Made by a program: the position numbers and the translations under genes. Source: Planomonospora sp. ID67723 (lineage in GTDB: Bacteria; Actinomycetota; Actinomycetes; Streptosporangiales; Streptosporangiaceae). From it: DNA of 64,000 bases. Shown here piece by piece: positions 1-8,427 of this stretch; positions within the stretch are counted from its first letter, which is position 1, and each line of letters begins with the position of its first letter. Below the pieces are notes generated by a model. The model was not told the origin of the DNA and did not search any database. It saw nothing but the letters and a program-made list of their open reading frames with translations. The DNA lies in assembly GCF_015711605.1 (NCBI RefSeq), contig NZ_JABTEZ010000001.1, forward strand, positions 1,950,001-2,014,000. Reading direction: 5' to 3'.

Positions 1-2563
1 ACTGGTCCGGCGGGTGGGCGAGGCGACGAGCGACGAGGTCCTGGCCTTCCACCACAAAGACCCGACCGGAGCCGGGCGGAACGTGTGGGCCCCGGTGGTC
101 AACCCGCTGCGCGACCCGCGCTGGGGCCGGAACGAGGAGGGCTACTCCGAAGACCCCTGGCTGACCGGCGTCATGGCGACGGCGTACGCGTCCGGCCTTC
201 GTGGGAGCGATCCCACCATCCTCAAGACCGCGCCCACGCTCAAGCACTTCCTCGGCTACAACAACGAGACCGACCGCTGCGTCACCTCCAGCAACCTGCC
301 GCCCCGGGTGCTGCACGAGTACGAGCTGCCCGCCTACCGGCCCGCGCTGGAGCACGGCGCGGCCGTGGCCGTGATGCCCTCCTACAACCTCGTCAACGGC
401 CGCCCGGCGCACCTCAGCCCACTGATCAACGAGGTGCTGCGGGAGTGGGCCTCCGACGACGTGCTCGTGGTCAGCGACGCCTACGCGCCCGGCAACTTCA
501 CCGGCCTGCAGGGGTACTACGAGGACCCGGCCGAGGCCTACGCCCACGCGATCAGGGCCGGCCTGGACAGCTTCACCCAGGACGACGACCGCGCGGAGGC
601 GACGCTCGGGCATATCCGGGAGGCGCTGGAGCTGGGCCTGCTCGCGGAGGCGGAACTCGACACGGCGGTGCGGCACGCGCTGTCCGTCCGGTTCCGGCTC
701 GGTGAGTTCGACCCCGCCACGCCGTACGACGACATCACCGAGGCCGTCGTCAACTGTCCCGAGCACCAGGAACTGGCCCGCGAGGCCGCCCGCCGCTCGA
801 TCGTGCTCCTGGAGAACGACGGGCTGCTTCCGCTGCGCGACGTGCGGCGGGTCGCGGTCATCGGGCAGCTCGGCGACACCCTCATGGAGGACTGGTACTC
901 CGGCACGCTGCCCTACGCCGTGACCGCGCGCGCCGGGATCGCCGAGCGGTGCGAGACCGTGTTCTGCGAGGCCGTGGACCGGATCACGCTGGCCGTCGAG
1001 GCCGGGGGCGCCGCGGGGTACGTCGTCGCCGACCCCGGCGGCGGGGCGCTGGGGGTCGGCGCGGAGCCGGGCCTGTTCGACCTGCTCGACTGGGGCGGCG
1101 GCTCCTACGCCCTGCGGGCCGTGGTCACCGGACGCCATCTGTCCGTGGACGACTCCGGCGTGCTGGTCAACGACCAGCCGGGGCCGAACGGCTGGGAGGT
1201 GCGCCAGACCTTCCGGCTGGAGGACCGGCCGCGCGGCACGTTCACGCTGCGGCACATCTCCACCGGACGGTACGTCGGGCTGGAGGACGGGGGCCTCCGG
1301 CTGACGGACGACGCGGACGCGGCGGCCTGGCTGAGCATGGAGGTGGTCGTCAGCGGCGCGGAGGCCGCCGCCGCCCTGGCCGCGACCGCGGACGTGGCGG
1401 TCGTCGTGGTGGGCGACCACCCGCTGGTCAACGGGCGCGAGACCGAGGACCGCCACGACCTCGCGCTGCCCCGGGCGCAGGAGGCCGTGGTCACGGCGGT
1501 GCGCGCGGCCAACCCGAGGACCGTCATGGTCATCAGCAGCGGCTACCCGATGACCTGGTCGGCCGAGGACCTGCCCGCGGTGCTGTGGTCCTCGCACGGC
1601 GGCCAGGAGTACGGCCACGCCCTGGCCGAGGTGCTCTTCGGCGACGCCGACCCCGAGGGCCGCCTCACCCAGACGTGGTACCGCTCGGCGTGCGAGCTGC
1701 CCGACCTGCTCGACTACGACATCATCGCCGCCGACGCCACCTACCAGTACTACCGGGGCACTCCGCTGTACCCCTTCGGTCACGGCCTGTCCTACACGAG
1801 CTTCGACTACGGCGACCCGGTCGTCTCGGTGGAGGGGGACACCGTCACCGCCTCGGCCACCGTGACCAACACCGGCTCCCGGCCCGGCGTGGAGGTCGTG
1901 CAGCTCTACACCCACCAGCGGCGCTCCCGGGTCAAGCAGCCCCTGCGCCGCCTGCGCGGCTTCGCGAAGGTGCGGCTGGCGCCCGGCGAGAGCGAGACGG
2001 TCACCTGGACCCTCGACACCCGGGAACTGGCCTTCTGGGACGTGACCAGGGACCGGTTCGTGGTCGAGGACGCACCCCACAAGATCATGATCGGCCGCTC
2101 CGCCCGCGACATCCGGCTGTGCGCGCCGTTCCACGTCGAGGGCGAGCACATCCCGCCGCGCGACGCCCTCGCCGGCCCGGTCACCGCGGCCGCCCACGAC
2201 GAGTACGACGGCGTGACGCTCGTAGACGCCTCGCGGGTCTCCGGCGACGCCGTGCGGTCGGACGTCGAGGGGGCGTGGATCGTCTTCCGCGAGATCGACT
2301 TCGGCGCCGGGGCGGCCGCCTGCACGGTCGGGGCCACCAGCACCGAGGGAGGCGTGCTCACCTTCCGGCTGGACGACCCCCTGTACGGCCCGGCCGCCGC
2401 GGCCCTCCCCGTCCCCCGCGCCGGCCGGTACGACCTCGCCCCCGTCCGCGCCGCGCTTGCGGAGGCCCGCGGCGTCCACGATCTTTATCTGGTGTTCGAG
2501 AACGCCGGGATCACCGTCTCCCACCTCACCTTCGAGGCAGCCGAGCCCGTGGAGGGCGCATGA
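1..2563 (+). CDS. GH3 family glycoside hydrolase (beta-glucosidase/beta-xylosidase type), 5' end outside window
   Basis: The reading frame is open from base 2, so the true start lies upstream; the GTG at 14 is only the first in-frame start visible. The GH3 N-terminal barrel ends around the nucleophile motif VVSDA (Asp155 counted from the GTG). The GH3 C-terminal alpha/beta domain follows, with the NGRETEDR loop near residue 476 probably carrying the acid/base. A fascin/ricin-like beta-trefoil segment (about residues 362-443) is inserted in that domain. A fibronectin-III-like domain (about 600-690) and a C-terminal CBM6-like beta-sandwich (about 715-840) complete it. It should hydrolyse beta-linked oligosaccharides. 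No signal peptide can be judged because the N terminus is missing. A LacI regulator lies 46 bp downstream. Confidence 0.9.
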   Translation, partial: LVRRVGEATSDEVLAFHHKDPTGAGRNVWAPVVNPLRDPRWGRNEEGYSEDPWLTGVMATAYASGLRGSDPTILKTAPTLKHFLGYNNETDRCVTSSNLPPRVLHEYELPAYRPALEHGAAVAVMPSYNLVNGRPAHLSPLINEVLREWASDDVLVVSDAYAPGNFTGLQGYYEDPAEAYAHAIRAGLDSFTQDDDRAEATLGHIREALELGLLAEAELDTAVRHALSVRFRLGEFDPATPYDDITEAVVNCPEHQELAREAARRSIVLLENDGLLPLRDVRRVAVIGQLGDTLMEDWYSGTLPYAVTARAGIAERCETVFCEAVDRITLAVEAGGAAGYVVADPGGGALGVGAEPGLFDLLDWGGGSYALRAVVTGRHLSVDDSGVLVNDQPGPNGWEVRQTFRLEDRPRGTFTLRHISTGRYVGLEDGGLRLTDDADAAAWLSMEVVVSGAEAAAALAATADVAVVVVGDHPLVNGRETEDRHDLALPRAQEAVVTAVRAANPRTVMVISSGYPMTWSAEDLPAVLWSSHGGQEYGHALAEVLFGDADPEGRLTQTWYRSACELPDLLDYDIIAADATYQYYRGTPLYPFGHGLSYTSFDYGDPVVSVEGDTVTASATVTNTGSRPGVEVVQLYTHQRRSRVKQPLRRLRGFAKVRLAPGESETVTWTLDTRELAFWDVTRDRFVVEDAPHKIMIGRSARDIRLCAPFHVEGEHIPPRDALAGPVTAAAHDEYDGVTLVDASRVSGDAVRSDVEGAWIVFREIDFGAGAAACTVGATSTEGGVLTFRLDDPLYGPAAAALPVPRAGRYDLAPVRAALAEARGVHDLYLVFENAGITVSHLTFEAAEPVEGA

Positions 2564-2609
2564 GGACGTCCGACGACGGGGTCTCCCCGTTCCCGGGTAA
2601 GGAGACGGC

Positions 2610-3629
2610 ATGAGTGGCCGGACCGTGACGATCACGGAGGTCGCCCGGCACGCCGGGGTGGCGGTGAGCACCGTCTCGTACGTGCTCAGCGGGAAGCGGG
2701 CGATCTCCGCCGACACCAGGCGGCGGGTGCTCGACAGCGTGCGCGTCCTGGGCTACCACCCCAACGCCGGAGCCAGGGCGCTGGCCAGCAGGCGGGCGAA
2801 CGTGATCGCGCTGGTGCTGCCGCTGCGGGCCGGGATGCACGTCCCGGTGCTGATGCAGTTCGCCACGTCCGTGGTCACCGCCGCCCGGCAGTACGACCAC
2901 GACGTGCTGCTGCTCACCGCCGACGAGGGCTCCGACGGCATCCGCCGGGCCGCCGCCAGCGCGCTGGTGGACGGGCTGGTGCTCATGGACGTGGAGCTCC
3001 ACGACCCCCGGGTCCCGCTGCTGCGCCGGTTGGCCGAGCCGAGTGTGCTCATCGGGTTTCCCGCCGACACCACCGGGCTGACCTGCGTGGACCTCGACTT
3101 CGCCCGGGCGGGTGCGCTCTGCGTGGAGCATCTGGCCGAGCGCGGGCACCGGGAGGTGGCGCTGCTCGGCGCCCCCGCGGTGGTCTACGAACGGGGCACC
3201 GGGTTCGCCCGCAGGACCAGGGAGGGCTTCACCGAGGCCGTGGCCCGGCACGGCTTGACCGGGGTCGCGCTGCCCTGCGAGGAGACCTTCGAGCAGGTGG
3301 CGGCGACCGTGGAGGGGCTGCTCGCCGAGCGGCCGGGGCTGACCGGGCTGGTCGTGCACAACGAGGCCGCGGTCAACCACGTGCTCGGGGCGCTGCGCCA
3401 GCACGGCAGGCGGGTGCCGCACGACGTCGCGGTGGTCGCGATCTGCCCCGACGACATAGCGGAGCGCTCCAGCCCGGCGCTCACCTCGGTGCTCATCCCG
3501 GCCGAGGAGGTCGCCCGCCAGGCGGTACGGCTGCTGATGGACAAGCTCGAAGGCCACACCGCGCCCGAGGGGACCCTCCTCGAACCGCGCATGACCGTCC
3601 GCGACAGCACCTCGGTCGTCCGGAGCTGA
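2610..3629 (+). CDS. LacI/GalR family transcriptional regulator
   Basis: A 339-residue repressor with an N-terminal LacI helix-turn-helix (about residues 6-25, TITEVARHAGVAVSTVSYVL) and the following hinge helix, then a periplasmic-binding-protein-like effector domain. The ATG is preceded by AAGGAGA at good spacing. It lies directly downstream of the GH3 gene on the same strand, so it most likely senses the sugar released by that enzyme or its transport partner and controls the local operon. The effector is unknown. A strong hairpin follows the stop codon. Confidence 0.93.
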   Translation: MSGRTVTITEVARHAGVAVSTVSYVLSGKRAISADTRRRVLDSVRVLGYHPNAGARALASRRANVIALVLPLRAGMHVPVLMQFATSVVTAARQYDHDVLLLTADEGSDGIRRAAASALVDGLVLMDVELHDPRVPLLRRLAEPSVLIGFPADTTGLTCVDLDFARAGALCVEHLAERGHREVALLGAPAVVYERGTGFARRTREGFTEAVARHGLTGVALPCEETFEQVAATVEGLLAERPGLTGLVVHNEAAVNHVLGALRQHGRRVPHDVAVVAICPDDIAERSSPALTSVLIPAEEVARQAVRLLMDKLEGHTAPEGTLLEPRMTVRDSTSVVRS

Positions 3630-3632
3630 AGC

Positions 3633-3670
3633 GCGGCGGGCGCGCTCCCCGTGGGGAACGCGCCCGCCGC
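3633..3670. terminator. Stem-loop terminator between convergent genes
   Basis: A perfect 12-bp stem (3633-3644 with 3659-3670) extends inward through TCCCC/GGGGA. It sits between the LacI gene and the convergent minus-strand gene ending at 3697, so it can serve both. There is no U-tract, as is usual for actinomycete terminators. Confidence 0.7.
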
Positions 3671-3696
3671 CCGGTTCCGGGCCGTGGCCGGTGCGG

Positions 3697-5061
3697 CTAC
3701 CAGTCGCCGCCGCCGAAGTCGCCCCCGCCGAAGTCACCGCCGCCGAAGTCGCCCCAGCCGCCGCCGAAGTCTCCGCCGCCCATGCCCGCGTCGCCACCGG
3801 CGTCGGACGCGCCCTCCTGGTAGCCGGCGCCGTAGCCCATCCCGTAGCCGCCCATGCCCCAGCCGCCCATCATGCCGCCGAGCATCGTGCCGACCATCAT
3901 GCCGGTCATGACGTCGCCGAAGCCGCCGTAGTAACCGTAGGCGTAGGGCTGGTAGGCCGGGCCCGCGTCGTAGTAGGGGCGGGACTGGCCGTTGACCATG
4001 ACCTGGCGGGTCTGCGGCTCGAAGCCGCGCTCGACGGCCTCCGCGTCGGCCGCGCAGGCCGGGACGTCGCGGACCGCGCCGCCGGGCGGGGCCCAGCGCA
4101 CGTCGCGGGCCGAGGGGCCGTGCTGCGGGTTGAAGAAGCACGGCGAGCGCCGCTCGGGGAGCGGCTCGTGGTTGACGCGCGCCTTCACACAGGCGAGGGC
4201 GTAGCGGCCCTCCTCCAGCGCGCTGGTCACGCCGCGCAGCTCGTCGGGACGCTTGACCGCCGCGAGCTCCGCCTTGGCTCGCTCGTAGGAGTCGAGGGCG
4301 CGGGTCCAGTCCTCCTGGTGGTCGCCTCCGTCGGCGAGCATCTTGACGTCCATGTCCAGCGCGGTGATCTCCTCGCCGAACTTGGTGACGTCCTCGTCCA
4401 CGGTCTTGGTGACCGCGGCCAGCTCGGCGGCCTCGCGGGCCTCGCGCTGCTGCTTCTTCTTGCGGGAGTAGAGGAACAGGCCCCCGCCGCCGGCCAGGGC
4501 CAGGGCCAGGATGCCGATCAGCACGCCCAGGCCGGAACCCCCGGAGGAGCCGGACTCGGGGGCGGCCGCGCCACCGGGGTTCGCGGCGGCGGCGTCGGCC
4601 AGCCGCACGAAGTTGACGACGCCCTCGGTCGTGCCCTTCGACTCTTGCTTGGCCTGCTGGAAGGCCCGGTCCAGGTTCAGCCCCGGGATGTCGGTGCTGT
4701 AGAGCAGTTGCGTCCCGTTGACCACCGCCACGACGTCCTCGCCGCCGATCTCGCGGTTCAGCGCCGTGAGGAAGGTCCGGGCCTCGGACTGGTCCTTGAC
4801 CGATCCTTTCGGCAGCACCGCGACGTAGACGTTGGAGGCACGCTGGGCCGCCGAGCGCATCGCGTCCAGCGAGGCGCCGGGCACGCCGGCGGCGGGGTCG
4901 TGGTAGAAACGGCCGCCGCTCTCCAGTTGCGAGGCGATCGAGGCGGGGTCGGGGGCCGCGGCGTGAGCCGTGGGAGCGATCACGAAGACGGCCAGCACCC
5001 CGGCGAGCATCGCGATGATCGCGGCACCGAGACGACCTGGCATGGTTTGGGTGGCAGTCAC
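3697..5061 (-). CDS. Exported single-pass membrane protein with glycine-rich C terminus (TPM-like?)
   Basis: The product has 454 residues. A signal peptide (about 1-34, ending TAHAA) precedes an extracytoplasmic N-terminal domain of about 130 residues that resembles the TPM/YgcG fold only in general layout. A glycine/serine linker, one transmembrane helix (about 177-197) followed by a KKK stop-transfer motif, and a cytoplasmic charged helical region come next. The tail (about 360-454) is rich in Gly, Tyr, Met and Asp and ends in repeats of GGGDF. The GTG start at 5061 has AGGAGG nine bases upstream; an ATG at 5043 would shorten it by six codons. Similar proteins are widespread but uncharacterised in actinomycetes, so the function is not assigned. 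Confidence 0.8.
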   Translation of the reverse strand: MTATQTMPGRLGAAIIAMLAGVLAVFVIAPTAHAAAPDPASIASQLESGGRFYHDPAAGVPGASLDAMRSAAQRASNVYVAVLPKGSVKDQSEARTFLTALNREIGGEDVVAVVNGTQLLYSTDIPGLNLDRAFQQAKQESKGTTEGVVNFVRLADAAAANPGGAAAPESGSSGGSGLGVLIGILALALAGGGGLFLYSRKKKQQREAREAAELAAVTKTVDEDVTKFGEEITALDMDVKMLADGGDHQEDWTRALDSYERAKAELAAVKRPDELRGVTSALEEGRYALACVKARVNHEPLPERRSPCFFNPQHGPSARDVRWAPPGGAVRDVPACAADAEAVERGFEPQTRQVMVNGQSRPYYDAGPAYQPYAYGYYGGFGDVMTGMMVGTMLGGMMGGWGMGGYGMGYGAGYQEGASDAGGDAGMGGGDFGGGWGDFGGGDFGGGDFGGGDW

Positions 5062-5210
5062 GGCAGATAGCCTCCTTCGTCCAGTTAGGACGAATGAGTG
5101 GACGTCAGAGTTCCCTACTATCCGACCGTATCTCCTTCACACCCGTATCTGCTGCCGAGCCCAACCATCACTTAGGAACATTCCACGAAATGCCCTACTG
5201 ATGACATGAA

Positions 5211-7007
5211 TTAGGCATCCTTGATATCGCAGATCACGGCGCCCGAGGTGACGGTCTGCCCGACGGCCGCCGCCAGCCCGGTGACCGTGCCCGCCTTGTG
5301 CGCGGTGAGCGGCTGCTCCATCTTCATCGCCTCCAGCACCACCACGACGTCCCCGGCGGCGACGGTGTCCCCGTCGGCGGCGACGACCTTCACGATCGTG
5401 CCCTGCATCGGGCTGACGAGCGCGTCTCCGCTCGCGACCGCCTTCTTCGCCGCAGAGCCGCCGCGCCGCCGGGGGGTCGAGGCCGGGGCGGTACGGCTCG
5501 CGCCCGCCGTGCCGAGGCCGGCCGGGAGCACGACCTCCAGCCGCTTGCCGCCCACCTCGACGACGACCCGCTCGCGCTCGGCCGGCTCCTCCTCCTGACC
5601 GGACTCTCCGGCGTAGGGCGCGATCGTGTTGTCGAACTCGGTCTCGATCCACCGCGTGTGCACGGAGAAGGGCTCGTTCTCGTCGGCCGGGACGAAGGCC
5701 GGGTCCTCGACGACCACCCGGTGGAAGGGGAGGACGGTCGGCATGCCGTCGACCTCGAACTCGGCCAGCGCGCGGCGGGCGCGCTCCAGGGCCTGCCGCC
5801 GGGTGGCGCCGGTCACGACCAGCTTGGCCACCAGCGAGTCGAACGACTGCGGCACGGTCATCCCGGCCTCGTACCCGGCGTCCAGCCGCACGCCCGGCCC
5901 GGAGGGGGCGGTCATGCGCGTGATGGTCCCGGGCGCGGGCAGGAAGCCCCGTCCGGCGTCCTCGGCGTTGATCCGGAACTCGATGGAGTGGCCGCGCAGC
6001 TCCGGGTCGCCGTAGCCGAGCTCCTCGCCGTCGGCGATCCGGAACATCTCGCGGACCAGGTCGATCCCGGAGACCTCCTCGGTGACCGGGTGCTCGACCT
6101 GCAGGCGGGTGTTGACCTCCAGGAAGGAGATCGTGCCGTCCTGGCCGACCAGGAACTCGCACGTGCCCGCACCCACGTAACCGGCCTCCCGCAGGATCGC
6201 CTTGGAGCTGCTGTAGAGCAGCTCCAGCTGGGCCCGGGACAGGAACGGCGCAGGGGCCTCCTCGACCAGCTTCTGGTGGCGGCGCTGCAGCGAGCAGTCG
6301 CGCGTCGACACCACCACGACGTTGCCGTGGACGTCGGCCAGGCACTGGGTCTCCACGTGCCGGGGCCGGTCCAGATAGCGCTCGACGAAGCACTCGCCCC
6401 GGCCGAACGCCGTGACGGCCTCGCGGACCGCCGATTCGTAAAGGTCCGGGATCTCCTCCATGGTGCGGGCGACCTTGAGCCCGCGCCCGCCGCCGCCGTA
6501 CGCCGCCTTGATCGCGATGGGCAGGCCGTGTTCGGCGGCGAAGGCGACGACCTCCTCCGCGCCCGAGACGGGGTCCTTTGTCCCCGCGACCAGCGGTGCG
6601 CCGACCTTCTGCGCGATGTGGCGGGCCTGGACCTTGTCGCCGAGCGCGGTGATCGCGGCGGGCGGCGGGCCGATCCAGGTCAGGCCCGCGTCGATCACGG
6701 CCTGGGCGAACTCCGCGTTCTCGGCGAGGAATCCGTAACCGGGGTGGACCGCGTCGGCCCCGGCCGCGGCGGCGACGCGCAGCAGTTTGGCGATGTCGAG
6801 GTAGGTCTCGGCGGGGGTCTGCCCGGTCAGGGCGTGCGCCTCGTCGGCGACGCGGACATGGAGGGCGTCCAGGTCCTGGTCGGAGTAGACGGCGACGCTG
6901 GCCAGCCCGGCGTCCTTGCAGGCGCGGGCGATCCGCACGGCGATCTCACCACGGTTGGCGATCAGGACCTTCTGCACCGACGTGAATCCCTTCAGTACGG
7001 CGGACAT
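5211..7007 (-). CDS. Acyl-CoA carboxylase alpha subunit: biotin carboxylase plus biotin carrier (AccA3-like)
   Basis: A protein of 598 residues. The biotin carboxylase part ([13 protein letters not shown] start motif, [13 protein letters not shown]-grasp loop) occupies about residues 10-460. A C-terminal biotinyl domain has EAMKME with Lys562 as the biotin attachment site. It carboxylates biotin with ATP and bicarbonate for a separate carboxyltransferase beta subunit, giving malonyl- or methylmalonyl-CoA. Candidate partners are the beta and epsilon genes at 28.5-30.3 kb and the ligase BirA at 45.0 kb. The ATG at 7007 gives a ten-residue extension relative to the family. The GTG at 6977, with GAAGGGA nine bases upstream, gives the more usual [10 protein letters not shown] start and may be the real one. 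Confidence 0.95.
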   Translation of the reverse strand: MSAVLKGFTSVQKVLIANRGEIAVRIARACKDAGLASVAVYSDQDLDALHVRVADEAHALTGQTPAETYLDIAKLLRVAAAAGADAVHPGYGFLAENAEFAQAVIDAGLTWIGPPPAAITALGDKVQARHIAQKVGAPLVAGTKDPVSGAEEVVAFAAEHGLPIAIKAAYGGGGRGLKVARTMEEIPDLYESAVREAVTAFGRGECFVERYLDRPRHVETQCLADVHGNVVVVSTRDCSLQRRHQKLVEEAPAPFLSRAQLELLYSSSKAILREAGYVGAGTCEFLVGQDGTISFLEVNTRLQVEHPVTEEVSGIDLVREMFRIADGEELGYGDPELRGHSIEFRINAEDAGRGFLPAPGTITRMTAPSGPGVRLDAGYEAGMTVPQSFDSLVAKLVVTGATRRQALERARRALAEFEVDGMPTVLPFHRVVVEDPAFVPADENEPFSVHTRWIETEFDNTIAPYAGESGQEEEPAERERVVVEVGGKRLEVVLPAGLGTAGASRTAPASTPRRRGGSAAKKAVASGDALVSPMQGTIVKVVAADGDTVAAGDVVVVLEAMKMEQPLTAHKAGTVTGLAAAVGQTVTSGAVICDIKDA

Positions 7008-7126
7008 GGGGGGCTGGCGGGCCTCCCACGGAGTGTAAGCGCCCTCTGATCGCCCGCTCTCGCTGGGGTCTCACAGGCTGAGACGGACGCCGGCGGCGAT
7101 CGGTCCGGGCCGCCCGGCGAAACGAC

Positions 7127-7153
7127 CCGGAGCGGCTCCCGGCCCCGCTCCCG
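7127..7153. terminator. Possible stem-loop after the SDR gene
   Basis: GGAGCGG (7129-7135) can pair with CCGCTCC (7145-7151), just downstream of the SDR stop codon on the minus strand. The stem is short and the case is weak. Confidence 0.35.
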
Positions 7154-7173
7154 CCTGCGGGAACGGGACGGTC

Positions 7174-7911
7174 CTACCTGCCGAGGTAGGCGCCGCCGTT
7201 GACGTGGACGACCTGTCCGGTGAGGTGCCGCGCCTCCGGGGAGGAGACGAACCTCACCGTCTGCGCCACGTCCTCCGGCGTGCCGGCACGCCCGTTCCTG
7301 GTGCCCTCCACCCGGCGCCGCACACCTTCCTCGGTGAGGCGGCCCCGGAAGAACCCGGTGTCCACGACCAGACCGGGGGAGACCACGTTGGCGGTGATGC
7401 CCCGGGGCCCGAGCTCGGCGGCCAGATCGGCGGTCCACGCCTCCACGGCCGCCTTGGCCGCGCCGTACGAGCCGGAGCCCGTGCCCCTGGCGGCGATCGA
7501 GCCGATGGTGACGATCCTGCCCTGGTCGGCCATCCGGGGGATCAGCGCGCTGGTGACCAGCACGGCCGACATCAGGTTGGCGTTGAGGTTGGCCCACCAG
7601 CTCTCGGCCACGTCCATCAGATCGTCACCGGCGGTCGCGCGGTCCAGGTTGGTGTTGCCGCCCGCGTTGTTGACCAGCACGTCCACCCGGCCGGGGAGCC
7701 TGACCAGCGCCTCACCCACGGCGACCGGGTTGGCCGCGTTGAACGCCACGAAGTCCACCCGGTCGGGGCCGCCCAGGCGCTCGGCCGCCTCCTTGAGCAC
7801 GTGCTCCCGCCGGCCGGTGATGGTGACCCGGTCCCCCTGCGCGACGAACGCCGCGGCACAGGCGTATCCGATTCCGGTGCCTCCGCCGGTCACCACGATT
7901 TCCCGCATCAC
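7174..7911 (-). CDS. Short-chain dehydrogenase/reductase
   Basis: The 245-residue protein is a classical SDR. It has the NAD(P)-binding TGGGTGIG motif at about residues 8-15, the NNAG motif (VDVLVNNAGG), a catalytic Ser on the strand TIGSIAA and YGAAK with the Tyr/Lys pair, and ends with the typical VNGGAYLG. Length and domain order are normal. GTG 7911 and the adjacent ATG 7908 both sit behind AGGAGGAG, so either may be used. The substrate cannot be deduced. It is upstream of, and co-oriented with, the carboxylase alpha gene, with 166 bp between them. Confidence 0.92.
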   Translation of the reverse strand: MMREIVVTGGGTGIGYACAAAFVAQGDRVTITGRREHVLKEAAERLGGPDRVDFVAFNAANPVAVGEALVRLPGRVDVLVNNAGGNTNLDRATAGDDLMDVAESWWANLNANLMSAVLVTSALIPRMADQGRIVTIGSIAARGTGSGSYGAAKAAVEAWTADLAAELGPRGITANVVSPGLVVDTGFFRGRLTEEGVRRRVEGTRNGRAGTPEDVAQTVRFVSSPEARHLTGQVVHVNGGAYLGR

Positions 7912-7974
7912 TTGCGACTCCTCCTATGGAGATAAATCCATAAAAAAAGCAACGGTAGCTAGCCGTGGCCATAG

Positions 7975-8018
7975 CCGATAGGTATAACCCAGATATCGGA
8001 CTGATCTACCCACCTATC
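7975..8018. promoter_or_regulatory. Inverted repeat upstream of the WXG100 gene
   Basis: The perfect 8-bp arms CGATAGGT (7975-7982) and ACCTATCG (8011-8018) flank 28 bp, with an internal GATATCG at 7991-7997. The stretch is unusually AT-rich and lies between the divergent SDR and WXG100 genes, so it is a candidate operator. Confidence 0.45.
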
Positions 8019-8066
8019 GTGAGTGCGTTTGGCGTCCCCCCTGACACCGACTCTGAAGGAGGCGGC

Positions 8067-8339
8067 ATGAGCCACAGCTTGCTCGGCGGCGACCCGGCGG
8101 AAATGCAGAACATGGCCACGCAGTTCACTCAGCAGGCCGATCAGGTGCGGGCCACCATGGCCGCCCTGGACCGCGAGGCAGGCAAGGTCGGCACCGCCTG
8201 GACCGGCCCGGGCGCCCAGCGTTTCAGCGAGGCCTGGCAGAGCTACCGCGCCGCCTTCCAGCGCATGTCGGAGGAGCTCTCCGAGGCCTCCCGGGTCATC
8301 AACACCTATCGCGGCAACATCGAGTCCGCCACCCGCTGA
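8067..8339 (+). CDS. WXG100 family type VII secretion substrate (ESAT-6-like)
   Basis: A 90-residue helical hairpin protein with the central WTG motif (TAWTGPGAQRF, about residues 45-49), matching the length and predicted fold of WXG100 proteins. The ATG at 8067 is chosen because GAAGGAGG lies just upstream; a longer in-frame reading from further upstream has no ribosome-binding site and is not WXG100-like. Such proteins form homo- or heterodimers and are exported by type VII ATPases. Only one WXG100 gene is present, so a homodimer is likely. The convergent FHA-FtsK ATPase next door is the obvious partner, by inference. No YxxxD/E export signal is obvious at the C-terminal end. Confidence 0.92.
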   Translation: MSHSLLGGDPAEMQNMATQFTQQADQVRATMAALDREAGKVGTAWTGPGAQRFSEAWQSYRAAFQRMSEELSEASRVINTYRGNIESATR

Positions 8340-8347
8340 ACCCGGTC

Positions 8348-8393
8348 GTCATGGTGTCGTTCCCGCGGTGAGAGGCGGGGGCGGCACCATGAC
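8348..8393. terminator. Bidirectional terminator between WXG100 and FtsK/SpoIIIE genes
   Basis: The 9-bp arms GTCATGGTG (8348-8356) and CACCATGAC (8385-8393) are perfect. A second inner stem CCCGC/GCGGG (8362-8366, 8375-8379) adds stability. It lies in the 88-bp gap between the two convergent genes. Confidence 0.75.
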
Positions 8394-8427
8394 GGCTGTC
8401 CGGGGCGTCGTCAGGGCGGGGGCGCCA

